DNA of 64,000 bases from the NCBI RefSeq assembly GCF_020177595.1, contig NZ_JAHTBL010000005.1, positions 1-64,000 of the forward strand, read 5' to 3'. The position numbers and the translations under genes were made by a program. Source of the stretch: Cognatishimia sp. MH4019. GTDB taxonomy: Bacteria > Pseudomonadota > Alphaproteobacteria > Rhodobacterales > Rhodobacteraceae. The notes under the pieces are model-generated. The model searched no databases. It worked only from the letters and a program-made list of their open reading frames with translations, and was not told the origin of the DNA. How positions within the stretch are numbered: position 1 is the first letter of the stretch; every line of letters starts with the position of its first letter. Below, piece after piece: positions 43,801 to 51,256 of this stretch.

Positions 43801-44819
43801 AAGAGCAGCGGGCCCCGATTGCGGATCTTGATATCCCTACGCGCCTTAAGAAGCGGTTGGGACGCCGCCGTCGTGGCCCCCATCGAGAGCTGTCCATCAG
43901 CGCGCAGCGCGATATCGGTCGAAGAGGCCATCTCACCGTGCACGCGCACGCCAACACCATCCTCGGTGGCAACCATACGGATCGCATTGGCATACATGCC
44001 TCCCAGGGCCGAAACGTCGACGGCCAAGGCAGGCACAGATCCCTTGCCCGCTTGCTCGGTCACGCCGGTCACCTGCCCGGTCTCGGGGTCGTAGGACCAA
44101 TCGTAATCCACCTTGTTGGCCCCGGCGACAACTCCAATCTCTTTGGCCCGCATCTTGCCATAGAGAACCGCAGCCCGCGCAATCACGTCGACGCGAGATG
44201 TGTCTGCAAATGCCAGACGGCTTTCGGGGTTCAGTCCGTTTGCTCCGATGGTGACCGTGCCCCGCCGGACATCGAACCCGGCGAGAGCTCCATTGCCTGC
44301 AAAGATCGGCTTGCCGGTCGTCAGGGTCGTCCGACCCGTGTTCACAAACCCACAGCCATTGCAGGTGATCCCGAACTCGTTGGCCAGCACGACATCCATC
44401 GTCTTGCCACCGACCTCGAGAAGGCCGTTCAGCTGGGTCTGATTGCCGCCCACCACCTCGCCGATCCACACCTCAGCCTCTTCGCCAGGGCGTAGGTTCG
44501 GGTTGCCCTCAATCCAGCCCGCCAGTCCTGTGTTGACGCTTTTCGCGGAGTTATTGAGGATCAGATCATCCGCCTCGAAGTCCGTGAAGACATCGTGGCT
44601 GACCCCCGCACCGTTCGGCTTGCCGATGTTCAGGACCGGTGTCCCGTTTGCGGCGGCTTCCAGATCGGGGGGCGATCCATCTTTTCCACTGGCATGGGTA
44701 ATCGTCTGGGCAGAGAGTATAGCAGGCTGGACGGCAAGCACGCCAATCAGGACGCTGCTGATGAAAGCCTGCAATCGCCGTGAGACGCTTCCTCGGCGCT
44801 TTATGCTTTGCTTTCTCAC
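37878..44819 (-). CDS. cdiA: Two-partner secretion exoprotein / contact-dependent inhibition effector (TpsA, CdiA-like)
   Basis: A 2313-residue filamentous-haemagglutinin-type protein, exported by the TpsB partner and displayed on the surface. A long signal peptide covers residues 1-38. The TPS secretion domain follows to about 330, with ANEFGITCNGCGFVNTGRTT near 147. Beta-helical repeats of the FhaB type fill most of the rest up to about 1700, for example GGDATLTAGRDLSILAAQEA. A pretoxin region leads to the junction at 2157-2194. The C-terminal 119 residues form the toxin, with HGFQKHVINGREFEDLG and VVVRNPSAGESTAFRP, similar to BECR-type RNase toxins. It lacks the VENN motif of enterobacterial CdiA. 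It is 3 bp after tpsB and overlaps the immunity gene. Confidence 0.88.
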   Translation of the reverse strand: MRKQSIKRRGSVSRRLQAFISSVLIGVLAVQPAILSAQTITHASGKDGSPPDLEAAANGTPVLNIGKPNGAGVSHDVFTDFEADDLILNNSAKSVNTGLAGWIEGNPNLRPGEEAEVWIGEVVGGNQTQLNGLLEVGGKTMDVVLANEFGITCNGCGFVNTGRTTLTTGKPIFAGNGALAGFDVRRGTVTIGANGLNPESRLAFADTSRVDVIARAAVLYGKMRAKEIGVVAGANKVDYDWSYDPETGQVTGVTEQAGKGSVPALAVDVSALGGMYANAIRMVATEDGVGVRVHGEMASSTDIALRADGQLSMGATTAASQPLLKARRDIKIRNRGPLLLEGIIASETGANVDIRTDQGDLVFTGEIAGGAVTLEAAGLTTIAGALVARQSLRVASTTRNVVMDQSARVAAEQAVIQAAKDVMVDATIGVNKRFTITAGEWLRTGAKSSLSGSQLVFRADQVALAGIATGSTEFVAEALSGTLETVGTLSGGNIILAGPAVKNTGTVLAFERARVTSSVGQIENSGLLSGDTVALLSKTDIENAGQIVGQTQAQLNAEGRVLNASAGRISARGVAVQGSSVTNDGEVTGNVIAGKATGVLRNTGQITASGLVTLDAATLRQAGDIASLDVALNAVDLVNEVSGDVQGTRDVVLTATDSFTNLGQILAGEVLSVSSGAAGLANAGMLNGRVLNVETSGAVRVTAGGRLVGQTSLDLKAGGSSGAGVSSLQQLYSGGILRLKLLNQGLSVAQGDKIVAGGDLHLDLDGTLTSKGLIQAAGDLILTSQGHLTNNQGIFKSGADMRLTAAGNITNISGLIEADGDMELSAQTVVNRYVSVNVKTLDGSQGRMVGRHTFMKTVCRDGDCDLRLRPRYIDQTVSLVGDFQGGCPSSPVPCGLVGAPTLEGRGSVYWSAGEDVTAVGSTPRIASGQNLQIEANVQNRAGLLSARGDLNVTAASLVNTSYIDTIRRVSADYFSRNKTCHDKDYCGAANKKQQTYFFKDFRDRGPAQGNATITGKILGGGDVSILSDSTNNSGTIAAGSSQTLVPQITDLTASGANLPALNLTIDPSKVALADPFAVPGLTLAGSVANPIGVKPQLTATPTLAGLIGQRHSTFKETDLDFVDYARFVGALYPDDLQLLRRLGDVTVQQDIATNPDLSFSIGDRAFSLQELADLYDSTAGVRVPDRLLLTPELLELALQDNSAAQPELAPVTPRGPPSGNLSVTAFSIIGSGGQFSANGGDVTLTALGPINLSGTALDGIDIRIVAGTDFTGRGVQIKALNDLSVTAVQGDVALLEIVEDYQSFAKRGRGTNSGTRVTQTALSVGGDLTIQSGRDTTFSAVKAQVGGDATLTAGRDLSILAAQEAFEEKGRSGGTRYEKTSVTSIVSSLSVGGDFNATAGRDATLVGTQIATGGDAGLTAGRDLVLVAAQDVEKGSSRSKKSGFLSRKTTTKSYLDITNRGVSITAGGDIALQAKTGDLTTAGSSFNAQGGDVSLSATQGDILVGTYTDIRQRSKTVTRSMLGGLLGGTDHRSKTEQISTGTDALAALDLSIVSGDDTTLIGAQLKAGQQLTIRTGGDLSVQGAVSSTREDRHSTNNGLITSTTITERSFRETVALTSLLAGRAVDLDVGGRTELVLYALEGADAPRPEDLYPEELLALDGLELLSQDLADEYFYEKETALSPAFKALVAVALSTTGVGAQLGSSLVGAISPGAVNAAFTFNSAGVVTSVAQGSVIGAASTSFASTFALETLDSAVSGDFDVADILESAVFSGATAGLTSGINLDDLGIELGKASQNPLLGFGKIDGNGLTLSNLLEGSLDSVISSGLSSAVHGTDFSNGLSDTLLKTVVNLTLADAQFEIGELHLPEGSAQHALLHGLAGCAAASAQGGSCAAGAAGGIAQSLYAGTLEELTADQRNIALARSELIGAVAGFAFSGGNEVNVAIAAAVAQSGFKNNYLTHDQWGDLIADLEACGTDRDCQEQRLKRANTRSISQNDALSSCVAAGDATCVQRILSELRTLDAAYAETIEKLSGVASVAQLDIARSEALNTLFNLDSDGVQIGQRLSFNKGSLDGALLDDFSDFASTNCVTGEDCLRRFSEARYDEYQNATATLASAGIILATGVLAPAAASACLASQSCLSAYLAFETAGTISDLAACGASNTTACAAAAIPLATTGGLGDEAFAAFKGATNRTGTGADNVATYNPLKAELAAEEIAQGHGFQKHVINGREFEDLGITERYQYQAHVENVINNPSDVRYYVDGRSVYLDAETRTVVVRNPSAGESTAFRPAEIDYDDYISTLPKRNEPYIDD
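38239..38349. repeat. Direct repeat, cdiA copy
   Basis: The cdiA-internal copy of the 111-bp repeat described at 37304-37414, 935 bp apart. It encodes residues about 2157-2194, just before the toxin domain. Recombination between the copies would delete the present toxin and its immunity gene and fuse cdiA in frame to the HNH toxin. Confidence 0.9.
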
Positions 44820-44822
44820 GAC

Positions 44823-46553
44823 CTAGAACTCCACCTGAAGGTTAAAATACCCAACAATGTCATCCTCCTCGAAGGCAGGCTGCTCGTCAGGTCCGCTTTG
44901 ATCCGGGCGGCTGACAGCGCGGGCGATCTGCAATGACAAGACAGCATCTTCCTGCACCTGAATATCTGCCCCAAGGCTAACACCCGCGATGTGATCTTGC
45001 GACCAGCGACGCAGGTCCGAGGGTTCGACGTAACCGATATCGAGCCCTGCAGTCAGGCGCAGATCCATCGCCGAGATCAGATCCGCATCCCAGATCAGCG
45101 TGTTGCGCAGATAGGCTCCGCTTTCGCCATATAGGCTATCGCCGTGAAACCCGCGCACGGTGGACCAGCTGCCAATGCTGATCTGCTCGCTGCCGGGCAG
45201 AATATCATTGGATTGCTGCGCAAAGAACGTGGCATTGTAGGTCAGGCCGCTCTTTCCCAATGGCAAGGCATAATCCAGGCGGCCCTGCACAAACCGAAAT
45301 TGCAGGTCAATGGAACTGTCGTCGATCACATAGGCGTCAAACGCATCAAGGCCGAAGCGCGTGCTTAAATCCCATCGCAACCGCCCGTCGCCCCAGCGAC
45401 TGTCGCCCCTCACCCCAAGGGACGCGACGGTCAGGTTGCGACGCTGCGCCTTGAGCTCAACATCGTCGATGAATGTGCGGGTGCGTAGAATGTCGAGATC
45501 ACCGTAGCCATAGATCCGCGTGGTCTGGCTGCGCGTCAGCAAACGCTCTGCAGAGAAGGTCGTGTAGCGTGACTGGCCCTCGATCATGTAAGACTGGTTG
45601 ATCCCGGACAAAGCGTAAGCGTAGCGGCTGGTGCCCTTTCCAAGACCAAAGGACCAGTAGCCGAATGGCACTGCCCAATTTAGCGACACGTTATCGGAGT
45701 ATTTCTTGTTACGGTTCTCAAACGCGACGGCACTCGTTCGCAATGTGAGAGAGTCATTCAGCCCCAGCACATTGTCGAACCCCAGACGCGCCGTTGCCTT
45801 GATCTCTCCAGTGCTTTCAAATCCCGAATTGTCCAACTCAACGCCCAGATGCCATGGTCGATCCTGTTGCAGATCAACCTGCACGAAAGAGCCACCTGCA
45901 ACCTCGCCGGGGATCAATTCAAACCGGCTGCTGGTCGATCGTAGCGCATTAAGGTTTTCCAGCCCCTGCTCCAGATCGCGCAACGACAGCAGATCGCCCC
46001 GCCCAGTGGGAAACGCTGCCCAAATACGCGTGTCAGACGGGCTGCCATCCGCATAGACATAGCCTTCAAGCCGCCCCGGAACGATTGTGATTTCAAGCGA
46101 TCCATCGGCCACGTCCTGCTGCGGGACGTAGGCCCGGGTCGTGATATACCCCTCTTGCTGGTAGTAGCTGTTGATGGCATTCAGCGCCGCTGCGATATCC
46201 GCAGCGGTGGCACAGGTCCCTGCAAGATCGCGATACCCGAGCGGAGGCGCACCGAAAGGATCAAAGCCGCTGAGGATGATATCCTCAATCTCGAAGCATG
46301 GCCCGCCAGAGGGCGGCGCGAAAGGATCAAACCCCGTCGCAACGGGTGCCGTCTGTCGCGCCCGTGCCTCTATCTGTGCGCGACGCGCCCTCTCGGCAGC
46401 CTCCGCTTGCGCCTGCTCCTGCCGTCGCACCTCTTCATCGAGGGTGCGCAAATCTCGCGCGGGCACGTCTTGAGCTGCCGCAGGGCCTGCACACCATACA
46501 GAAATGCTTGCAAGCCATCCCCAAAAGGCGCGTTTTGCATGAAGCCCGTTCAT
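44823..46553 (-). CDS. cdiB: Outer-membrane transporter of two-partner secretion (TpsB, CdiB-like)
   Basis: A ShlB/FhaC-family Omp85 protein of 576 residues that carries the TpsA protein across the outer membrane. A signal peptide ends AAAQ near 28 and a Glu/Arg-rich linker helix follows (residues 35-68). A POTRA domain runs from about 85 (FEIEDIILSGFDPFG) with DGSLEITIVPGRLEGYVYAD, and a 16-strand barrel follows. The conserved loop-6 motif VRGFHGDSLYGESG is near residue 465. The protein ends LQVEF, the usual Phe for barrel assembly. It overlaps the IalB gene by 4 bp and precedes cdiA by 3 bp. Confidence 0.9.
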   Translation of the reverse strand: MNGLHAKRAFWGWLASISVWCAGPAAAQDVPARDLRTLDEEVRRQEQAQAEAAERARRAQIEARARQTAPVATGFDPFAPPSGGPCFEIEDIILSGFDPFGAPPLGYRDLAGTCATAADIAAALNAINSYYQQEGYITTRAYVPQQDVADGSLEITIVPGRLEGYVYADGSPSDTRIWAAFPTGRGDLLSLRDLEQGLENLNALRSTSSRFELIPGEVAGGSFVQVDLQQDRPWHLGVELDNSGFESTGEIKATARLGFDNVLGLNDSLTLRTSAVAFENRNKKYSDNVSLNWAVPFGYWSFGLGKGTSRYAYALSGINQSYMIEGQSRYTTFSAERLLTRSQTTRIYGYGDLDILRTRTFIDDVELKAQRRNLTVASLGVRGDSRWGDGRLRWDLSTRFGLDAFDAYVIDDSSIDLQFRFVQGRLDYALPLGKSGLTYNATFFAQQSNDILPGSEQISIGSWSTVRGFHGDSLYGESGAYLRNTLIWDADLISAMDLRLTAGLDIGYVEPSDLRRWSQDHIAGVSLGADIQVQEDAVLSLQIARAVSRPDQSGPDEQPAFEEDDIVGYFNLQVEF

Positions 46554-47053
46554 GGTGCGCGGCTCTCCAACAATGCCTGATAGGCGGCAGAGAACCCGCG
46601 CAGCGAGAAGTTGAACTCGGTGCCTTTCGCGTCCTCGGTCCAGACCCGCAAGCGCAGATTAAGCCCTTGCTGAAACGCTTTCAGCAAGGCACCCGAAACT
46701 TTAAAGCCTGCATGGCACCCGGTTTGATCACACACCTCGTAGAGCGCCTTGAATGGGCGCCGTTGATCGACTCGCAGCTGAACCCCAGGGATCAGGTAAA
46801 TCCCGACCGGAGCAGTGATAACGCCATATGCGCCGGCACCTTCCGGATCAGCTGAGATACTAAACAAAACGACTTCTTGTGGATCACCACTGGGTACGAT
46901 TTGGCAACTGCCCGCGATATCTTCATCGGCCTGATCGGCACAGATCAAGCGCCAATCCTGAAAAACACGCGTGTCCTGCGGAACCGGTTGTGCAACCCCG
47001 TTGACAGGCGCACCTATCAGCACAGTACAGAGCAGGAGCAGTCGGAAGATCAT
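46550..47053 (-). CDS. Invasion-associated locus B (IalB) family protein
   Basis: A 167-residue secreted protein of the IalB family. The signal peptide MIFRLLLLCTVLIGAPVNGVAQ is followed by FQDWRLICADQADEDIAGSC and the Cys pair CDQTGCHAGFKVSG, typical of the family; these probably form disulphides. The ATG at 47053 is chosen because the signal peptide starts there. IalB proteins are periplasmic or surface proteins of unclear role, first linked to host-cell invasion. Here the gene overlaps tpsB by 4 bp, so it is co-translated with the secretion system and may assist TpsA export or maturation. Confidence 0.82.
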   Translation of the reverse strand: MIFRLLLLCTVLIGAPVNGVAQPVPQDTRVFQDWRLICADQADEDIAGSCQIVPSGDPQEVVLFSISADPEGAGAYGVITAPVGIYLIPGVQLRVDQRRPFKALYEVCDQTGCHAGFKVSGALLKAFQQGLNLRLRVWTEDAKGTEFNFSLRGFSAAYQALLESRAP

Positions 47054-47069
47054 AGGCGCGCCAACCAGT

Positions 47070-47879
47070 TCACTGCGCCTGATCGATAGGAACAGCTTTC
47101 CAGTCACGGGCAAATGCGTGCGCTTGTGCAAGCTCGTCCGCGTTCAGTTCTGTGCTCAGGCGATCTCGCAGCGCCTGCGCCTCACCCAAACCGCGCACTG
47201 CGGCGAGATTGGCGAAACCATGCGCCTTGACCGGGTCCAACGCGAGGCCTTCGCCGGATGCATGCGCCCGCGCAACCTCGTAAAGGCCCATCGCATTGCC
47301 TGCGGCAGCGGTTTTGGCAAAATGATAAACGGCTTGCACATTGTCTTGGGTTATACCCGCCCCTTCCTGATAGGCTTGGCCCAGAAGATTATGCGCTGCA
47401 ACATGATGCTGCGCCGCCGCTGCTGTCCAAAGCGTTACCGCCTGCGCTTGATCTGCAGCAACACCCCGACCTTGGGCGTGCAGCAAGCCACAGTTGAACT
47501 GCGCCTCCGGATCGCCGGTTTCAGCAGCATCGCAGATCAGTTCGGCTGCCCGTCCGAAATCTTGCAAAACCGTGGCACCTTCGAGATGCATCAGACCAAG
47601 CCGGTGTTGCGCCTTGGCACTCCCCGCATCTGCGCCTGCCCGGTACAATGCCGCGGCACGCTGCAGATCGACATCGGTGCCCAAGCCCAGCTCAAACAAC
47701 CGACCAAGGTAAAAAGCCCCATCGGCGTCCCCGGCGTCAAATCCGGTTTGAAATGCGGTGACAGCGTTCGCAATGTCACCCGCTTCAAGATGGACGATGC
47801 CCGTTTCAACATCAGCATGCGCTGCAGTCGCGATAGAACCAGCAACACAAAGCCCCAGGATAGGGTTGAAGATACTCAT
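47070..47879 (-). CDS. SEL1-repeat (TPR-like) secreted protein
   Basis: A 269-residue protein with a signal peptide (residues 1-22, ending HA) and about six SEL1 repeats. Examples are DADGAFYLGRLFELGLGTDV near 50, SAKAQHRLGLMHLEG near 86, DPEAQFNCGLLHAQGRGV near 123 and AAHNLLGQAYQEGAGIT near 160. Such solenoids hold proteins together in the periplasm. It is the first gene of the operon leading to IalB, TpsB and CdiA and precedes IalB by 16 bp, so it probably serves the secretion system. The upstream 190 bp hold the operon promoter. Confidence 0.82.
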   Translation of the reverse strand: MSIFNPILGLCVAGSIATAAHADVETGIVHLEAGDIANAVTAFQTGFDAGDADGAFYLGRLFELGLGTDVDLQRAAALYRAGADAGSAKAQHRLGLMHLEGATVLQDFGRAAELICDAAETGDPEAQFNCGLLHAQGRGVAADQAQAVTLWTAAAAQHHVAAHNLLGQAYQEGAGITQDNVQAVYHFAKTAAAGNAMGLYEVARAHASGEGLALDPVKAHGFANLAAVRGLGEAQALRDRLSTELNADELAQAHAFARDWKAVPIDQAQ

Positions 47880-48809
47880 TGAGTCCTCTTTATAAAGGTC
47901 AGATTGGTTATGTTTCTGAGACTTGCGCCGTACATTTCTCTTTGTAAGTGGTTCGCCTGAGCCTCATTGGGTGAATGGGATAGAGGTGCTTTTAAGTACG
48001 CCTTAGGAATTGTGAATAGCGCTGTAAACAACTTTTACGGTATTTTCACAAAGCAAAGGACAGCCGTGTTCTTTACACAAGCATTTGCGCTCTTACGCCA
48101 TACATGTCCGGATAAGCTACGGTTCTATCGACCAAACGGATATTGATGCAATCATAAGCACAGGATCTCAGAAACGCAGGAACACGCTCTACCTCCAGTT
48201 GCGCGCTCTTGCAGTGCAGACCCCAAATGCAGCGCTGATGATCGGCAGCACTTTTTTTCCCACACCCGACACCGACGTGGTGCTTTCCGTCCCCGTTGAA
48301 CCGCCATAGATAACGTGGCCTCTCCCATCTCAAGGCCGCCATCGTCGCCCTGAGGCGGACCAATAATCTGATCGTCAAACCGTCCCCATTCATATCCCCG
48401 GCAGCGGGTACAGCAAAGCCAGCCTCTTCCCCCGCCGCGTCGCCCTGAGTAATCAATCCCTGTCCGGTTGTTGGCCGCTCAAGTCCAAAGGTTCCAACGT
48501 ATCCCTGACTGTGACCGCGACCGCTTGCGGGTGACATGACTGACGATGACCTCAATGCCGTAGACATTATCACACCCGGCGTCATCACGGGCGTCAAAGC
48601 CACCAGCAGAAACCAGCACGGTCTGACTGTCAGACAGCAGCAACTCAAGCTTTCGGTCAGGTAGCACATTTGCCCAGAGCAAACAGCGTCAATGGCTCAC
48701 TCTGCTACCACCGCCCAAGCTGACGGCGCCGACACCTCGACAGGCCAAACATCAACGCATGCTCAATTCCAGTCTTGAGCCTGCGCGGTGCGCCCTCTAA
48801 GCCAAGAGG
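47880..48809. other. Intergenic region with operon promoter and a decayed gene
   Basis: The 47880-48070 part is A/T-rich and is the probable promoter region of the SEL1-IalB-TpsB-CdiA operon. The 48250-48495 part holds an FG-GAP remnant on the minus strand. A 198-codon open frame at 48073-48669 minus is only partly in the coding frame of that remnant and should not be taken as a gene. The 48680-48809 part carries the promoter of the Kdo transferase gene and shows nothing else. Confidence 0.5.
48250..48495 (-). pseudogene. Frameshifted FG-GAP (integrin-alpha-type) repeat remnant
   Basis: Reading the minus strand leftwards gives EEAGFAVPAAGDMNGDG, then after a frame change DDQIIGPPQGDDGGLEMGEA, then after another change VIYGGSTGTESTTSVSGVG. 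In order these are the calcium-loop, I-I-G-x-P and V-I-Y-G-G parts of one FG-GAP beta-propeller blade. No single frame carries all three, so at least two frameshifts have occurred. FG-GAP proteins are large exported proteins of bacteria; this is a decayed blade of one. Boundaries are approximate. Confidence 0.6.
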
Positions 48810-50018
48810 ATGTGGATCTACCGCCTCCTCATCGGCCTTGCGGCCCCGCTGCTTTGGGCGCATCGCATTTGGCGCGCAGGCGGCGCGCGCGAGGCGATTT
48901 TTCCCAGTCATCCTTTGGCCAGCGCAAATCGCACGCTTTGGATCCATGCGGCGAGCAATGGCGAGATTACCTCTGCCATACCGCTCTTGATCGCTCTTCT
49001 GGAACGCGATCCTGCGCTGCATCTTGCCATCACGGTCAACACCCCCAGCGCGGTGGAGGCGGTCCGGGGATGGGACCTCCCGCGCAGCCATGTCAGCTAT
49101 GCGCCGCTTGATCTGCGTTGGCGTATCGAGGGCTTTCTGAAGGTCGTAAAGCCCGCCGCTATCCTGATCATCGAGAATGAGTTCTGGCCCAATAAGATCC
49201 TCACCGCCCATGCGCGTGGGGTGCCGGTATTGGTTGCGGGTGCCCGTCTGTCCAAAACCTCAGCCCGACGATGGCGCTATTTGCCGAAATTGGCCCAGCG
49301 CATGACGCAAGGCATCACCGCGCTCTCCCCGCAAGATCCTGCATCGTCTCAGCGCTTTCTCGATTTGGGATTGCCAGAAGCCAAGATGCTGTCCGAGTTG
49401 AACCTCAAGCTCTTCTATACTCCGCCCAAGGTCACGCCGCCAAAGACAGATCGCGCGCAGACAATTCTTGCTGCCTCGACCCATGACGGCGAGGACGTGC
49501 AGGTGATTGCAGCCTTTGCGGCGGCCCATAGGCTGAACCCCAAGCTCCGGTTGATCATCGCCCCCCGCCATCCGCGCCGCGCATCTGCAGTGATAGAGGC
49601 GGCCGCCCAGCATGGGCTTGCCATCGCCCAACGCAGCGCTGGCGCGGCTTTTGACGAGACCACACCGATCTGGCTTGCCGATACGATGGGCGAAATGGCG
49701 CACTGGTATGACGCTTCGGGGCTGTGTTTTATCGGCGGGTCCCTTGTGGAGAAAGGGGGCCATACCCCGTTCGAGCCTGCCGCCCATGGCATGGCCCTTC
49801 TCACCGGGCCGCATATCGAGAATTTCGAGCCGCATTTTGAGGCGCTTCAAAATGCCGGGGCCGCGCAGATTCTACCGAACGCAGAAGCATTGAAAGACGC
49901 GTTCATCGCGCTGCCCAAGACGTCCAAACTGCGCGATATGGGCCAAGCTGCACAGGCCTATCATGCCCAGAAAGGCAGTCTTGATCCGTTGATCGACGCG
50001 ATCCGTAAAACGCTCTGA
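48810..50018 (+). CDS. waaA: 3-deoxy-D-manno-octulosonic acid (Kdo) transferase
   Basis: WaaA (KdtA) adds Kdo to lipid IVA in lipopolysaccharide synthesis at the inner membrane. The 402 residues begin with a membrane-associating stretch (MWIYRLLIGLAAPLLWAHRI). They contain LWIHAASNGEITSAIPLL near 43, YAPLDLRWRIEGFLKVVKPA near 97, IENEFWPNKI near 121 and the family hallmark GGSLVEKGGHTPFEPAAHGM near 312. The ATG at 48810 is used though AAGAGG lies directly against it. Length and motifs are normal. It is flanked on the right by the convergent deacetylase-like gene. Confidence 0.9.
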   Translation: MWIYRLLIGLAAPLLWAHRIWRAGGAREAIFPSHPLASANRTLWIHAASNGEITSAIPLLIALLERDPALHLAITVNTPSAVEAVRGWDLPRSHVSYAPLDLRWRIEGFLKVVKPAAILIIENEFWPNKILTAHARGVPVLVAGARLSKTSARRWRYLPKLAQRMTQGITALSPQDPASSQRFLDLGLPEAKMLSELNLKLFYTPPKVTPPKTDRAQTILAASTHDGEDVQVIAAFAAAHRLNPKLRLIIAPRHPRRASAVIEAAAQHGLAIAQRSAGAAFDETTPIWLADTMGEMAHWYDASGLCFIGGSLVEKGGHTPFEPAAHGMALLTGPHIENFEPHFEALQNAGAAQILPNAEALKDAFIALPKTSKLRDMGQAAQAYHAQKGSLDPLIDAIRKTL

Positions 50019-50113
50019 CGCTTCCCCAACGAACCACCAAGAACCGAACCACACGGGCCCGAACCACGACGCGCGCGCTCCCCCGCCGGAGGCCACCGCC
50101 CGTCAGGGCATTC

Positions 50114-51256
50114 CTACCCGACCCGCAAGGCCTGCGTCGTCTGATCGCTCAAAAGCCAGTCTACCCGGTCGCGCAGCGCAGTTCGCACTGATCCTTCCCG
50201 CGGCGCATCGCGCAACGTGGTCACCCAATGCTCGGGGCGGTTCTTGCCACGCCGCGCGCCATCCCAGCGTAGCGCCAACAACACTTCTTGCGCTTCTACT
50301 GGCAGAACGTCCGGCACGTGATGTCCATTCAGCACACCCCAAACGCCTGTCCAGAGACGCCCAACGCTCCAAGGGTTATATCCGCCCCCGCCTAGCACCA
50401 GAAAACGCGGCGCGCTGAGTGCTTTCAAAGCCGACACCACAGCCCAATGGGCATTGTTAGACAAGGTCAGTTTCGACAGCGGATCTTCCTCTACCGCGTC
50501 CGCACCGCATTGCAAAACAATGGCATCCGGCGCGAAATCCGACACCAGCGGCACGATCAGCCGATCTCGTACCATCGCCATCTCAGTGTCATTCAGCCCG
50601 CGCGGCACGGGCAGATTAAACACCTGCCCAACCCCGCGATCCGTCAAAGCGCCTGTGCGCGGCCAGCGCCCCTCTTCGTGCACGGAAATCAGCAATGTGT
50701 CGGGATCATCCGCAAACCCATGCTCAACCCCATCCGCGTGGTGGGCGTCGATATCGATATAGGCCACCCGCCGCGCGCCGTTGCGCTTGAGCGACAGGAT
50801 CGCCAGCACCGGGTCGTTGAGGTAGCAAAAGCCATTCGCATAGCCCGGCATCCCGTGATGCGTGCCGCCGCCGGGATGATAAATCACACCACCATCGCGC
50901 AGCAATTCACCCGACAAAAGTGAGGCACCAGCCGCTGTGGCAGGCCGCCGATACACCTCTGGATAAATCGGGTTCGACACCGTGCCCAGCTGAAACCGCT
51001 TGCAATCTTCCTCGGAAATCTCTTGCGTTGCCTCTGCCCTTTGTAACGCCGCCACATAGTCCGGCTCATGCCAGACATGCAGCGCCTTTGGCTTGGCACG
51101 CGGCGAGTTCACATACTGCTGGTCGGGCAGCCATCCCAACGCTCGGCTCAGATCCATCGCGGTTGAAACGCGCGGCACCCTCAGCGGATGCCAATCGCCA
51201 TAACTTGAGCCGCGATAGATTTCGGAGCCCAGAAAAAGCGGGGCCGTCAGGCTCAC
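50114..51256 (-). CDS. Histone deacetylase family protein (AcuC/acetylpolyamine amidohydrolase type)
   Basis: A zinc-dependent deacetylase of 380 residues. The active site is easily seen: HPGGGTHHGMPGYANGFCYL near 126 (paired His), YIDIDAHHADGVEHGF near 165 (zinc Asp and His), LQCGADAVEEDPLS near 248 (zinc Asp region) and LGGGGYN near 289 for the Gly-rich loop. Bacterial members act on small acetylated molecules or on acetyl-lysine. The start is GTG at 51256 and overlaps the glutathione peroxidase stop as GTGA, so the two are co-translated. The substrate cannot be told. Confidence 0.88.
   Translation of the reverse strand: MSLTAPLFLGSEIYRGSSYGDWHPLRVPRVSTAMDLSRALGWLPDQQYVNSPRAKPKALHVWHEPDYVAALQRAEATQEISEEDCKRFQLGTVSNPIYPEVYRRPATAAGASLLSGELLRDGGVIYHPGGGTHHGMPGYANGFCYLNDPVLAILSLKRNGARRVAYIDIDAHHADGVEHGFADDPDTLLISVHEEGRWPRTGALTDRGVGQVFNLPVPRGLNDTEMAMVRDRLIVPLVSDFAPDAIVLQCGADAVEEDPLSKLTLSNNAHWAVVSALKALSAPRFLVLGGGGYNPWSVGRLWTGVWGVLNGHHVPDVLPVEAQEVLLALRWDGARRGKNRPEHWVTTLRDAPREGSVRTALRDRVDWLLSDQTTQALRVG

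Noticed and set aside
40227-45454. Plus-strand frames inside cdiA and cdiB
   Set aside because: These are shadows with His/Arg-rich composition and no start signals.
48073-48669. A 198-codon minus-strand frame as a gene
   Set aside because: Only its middle part matches FG-GAP sequence and the rest of the blade lies in other frames, so it is a remnant.
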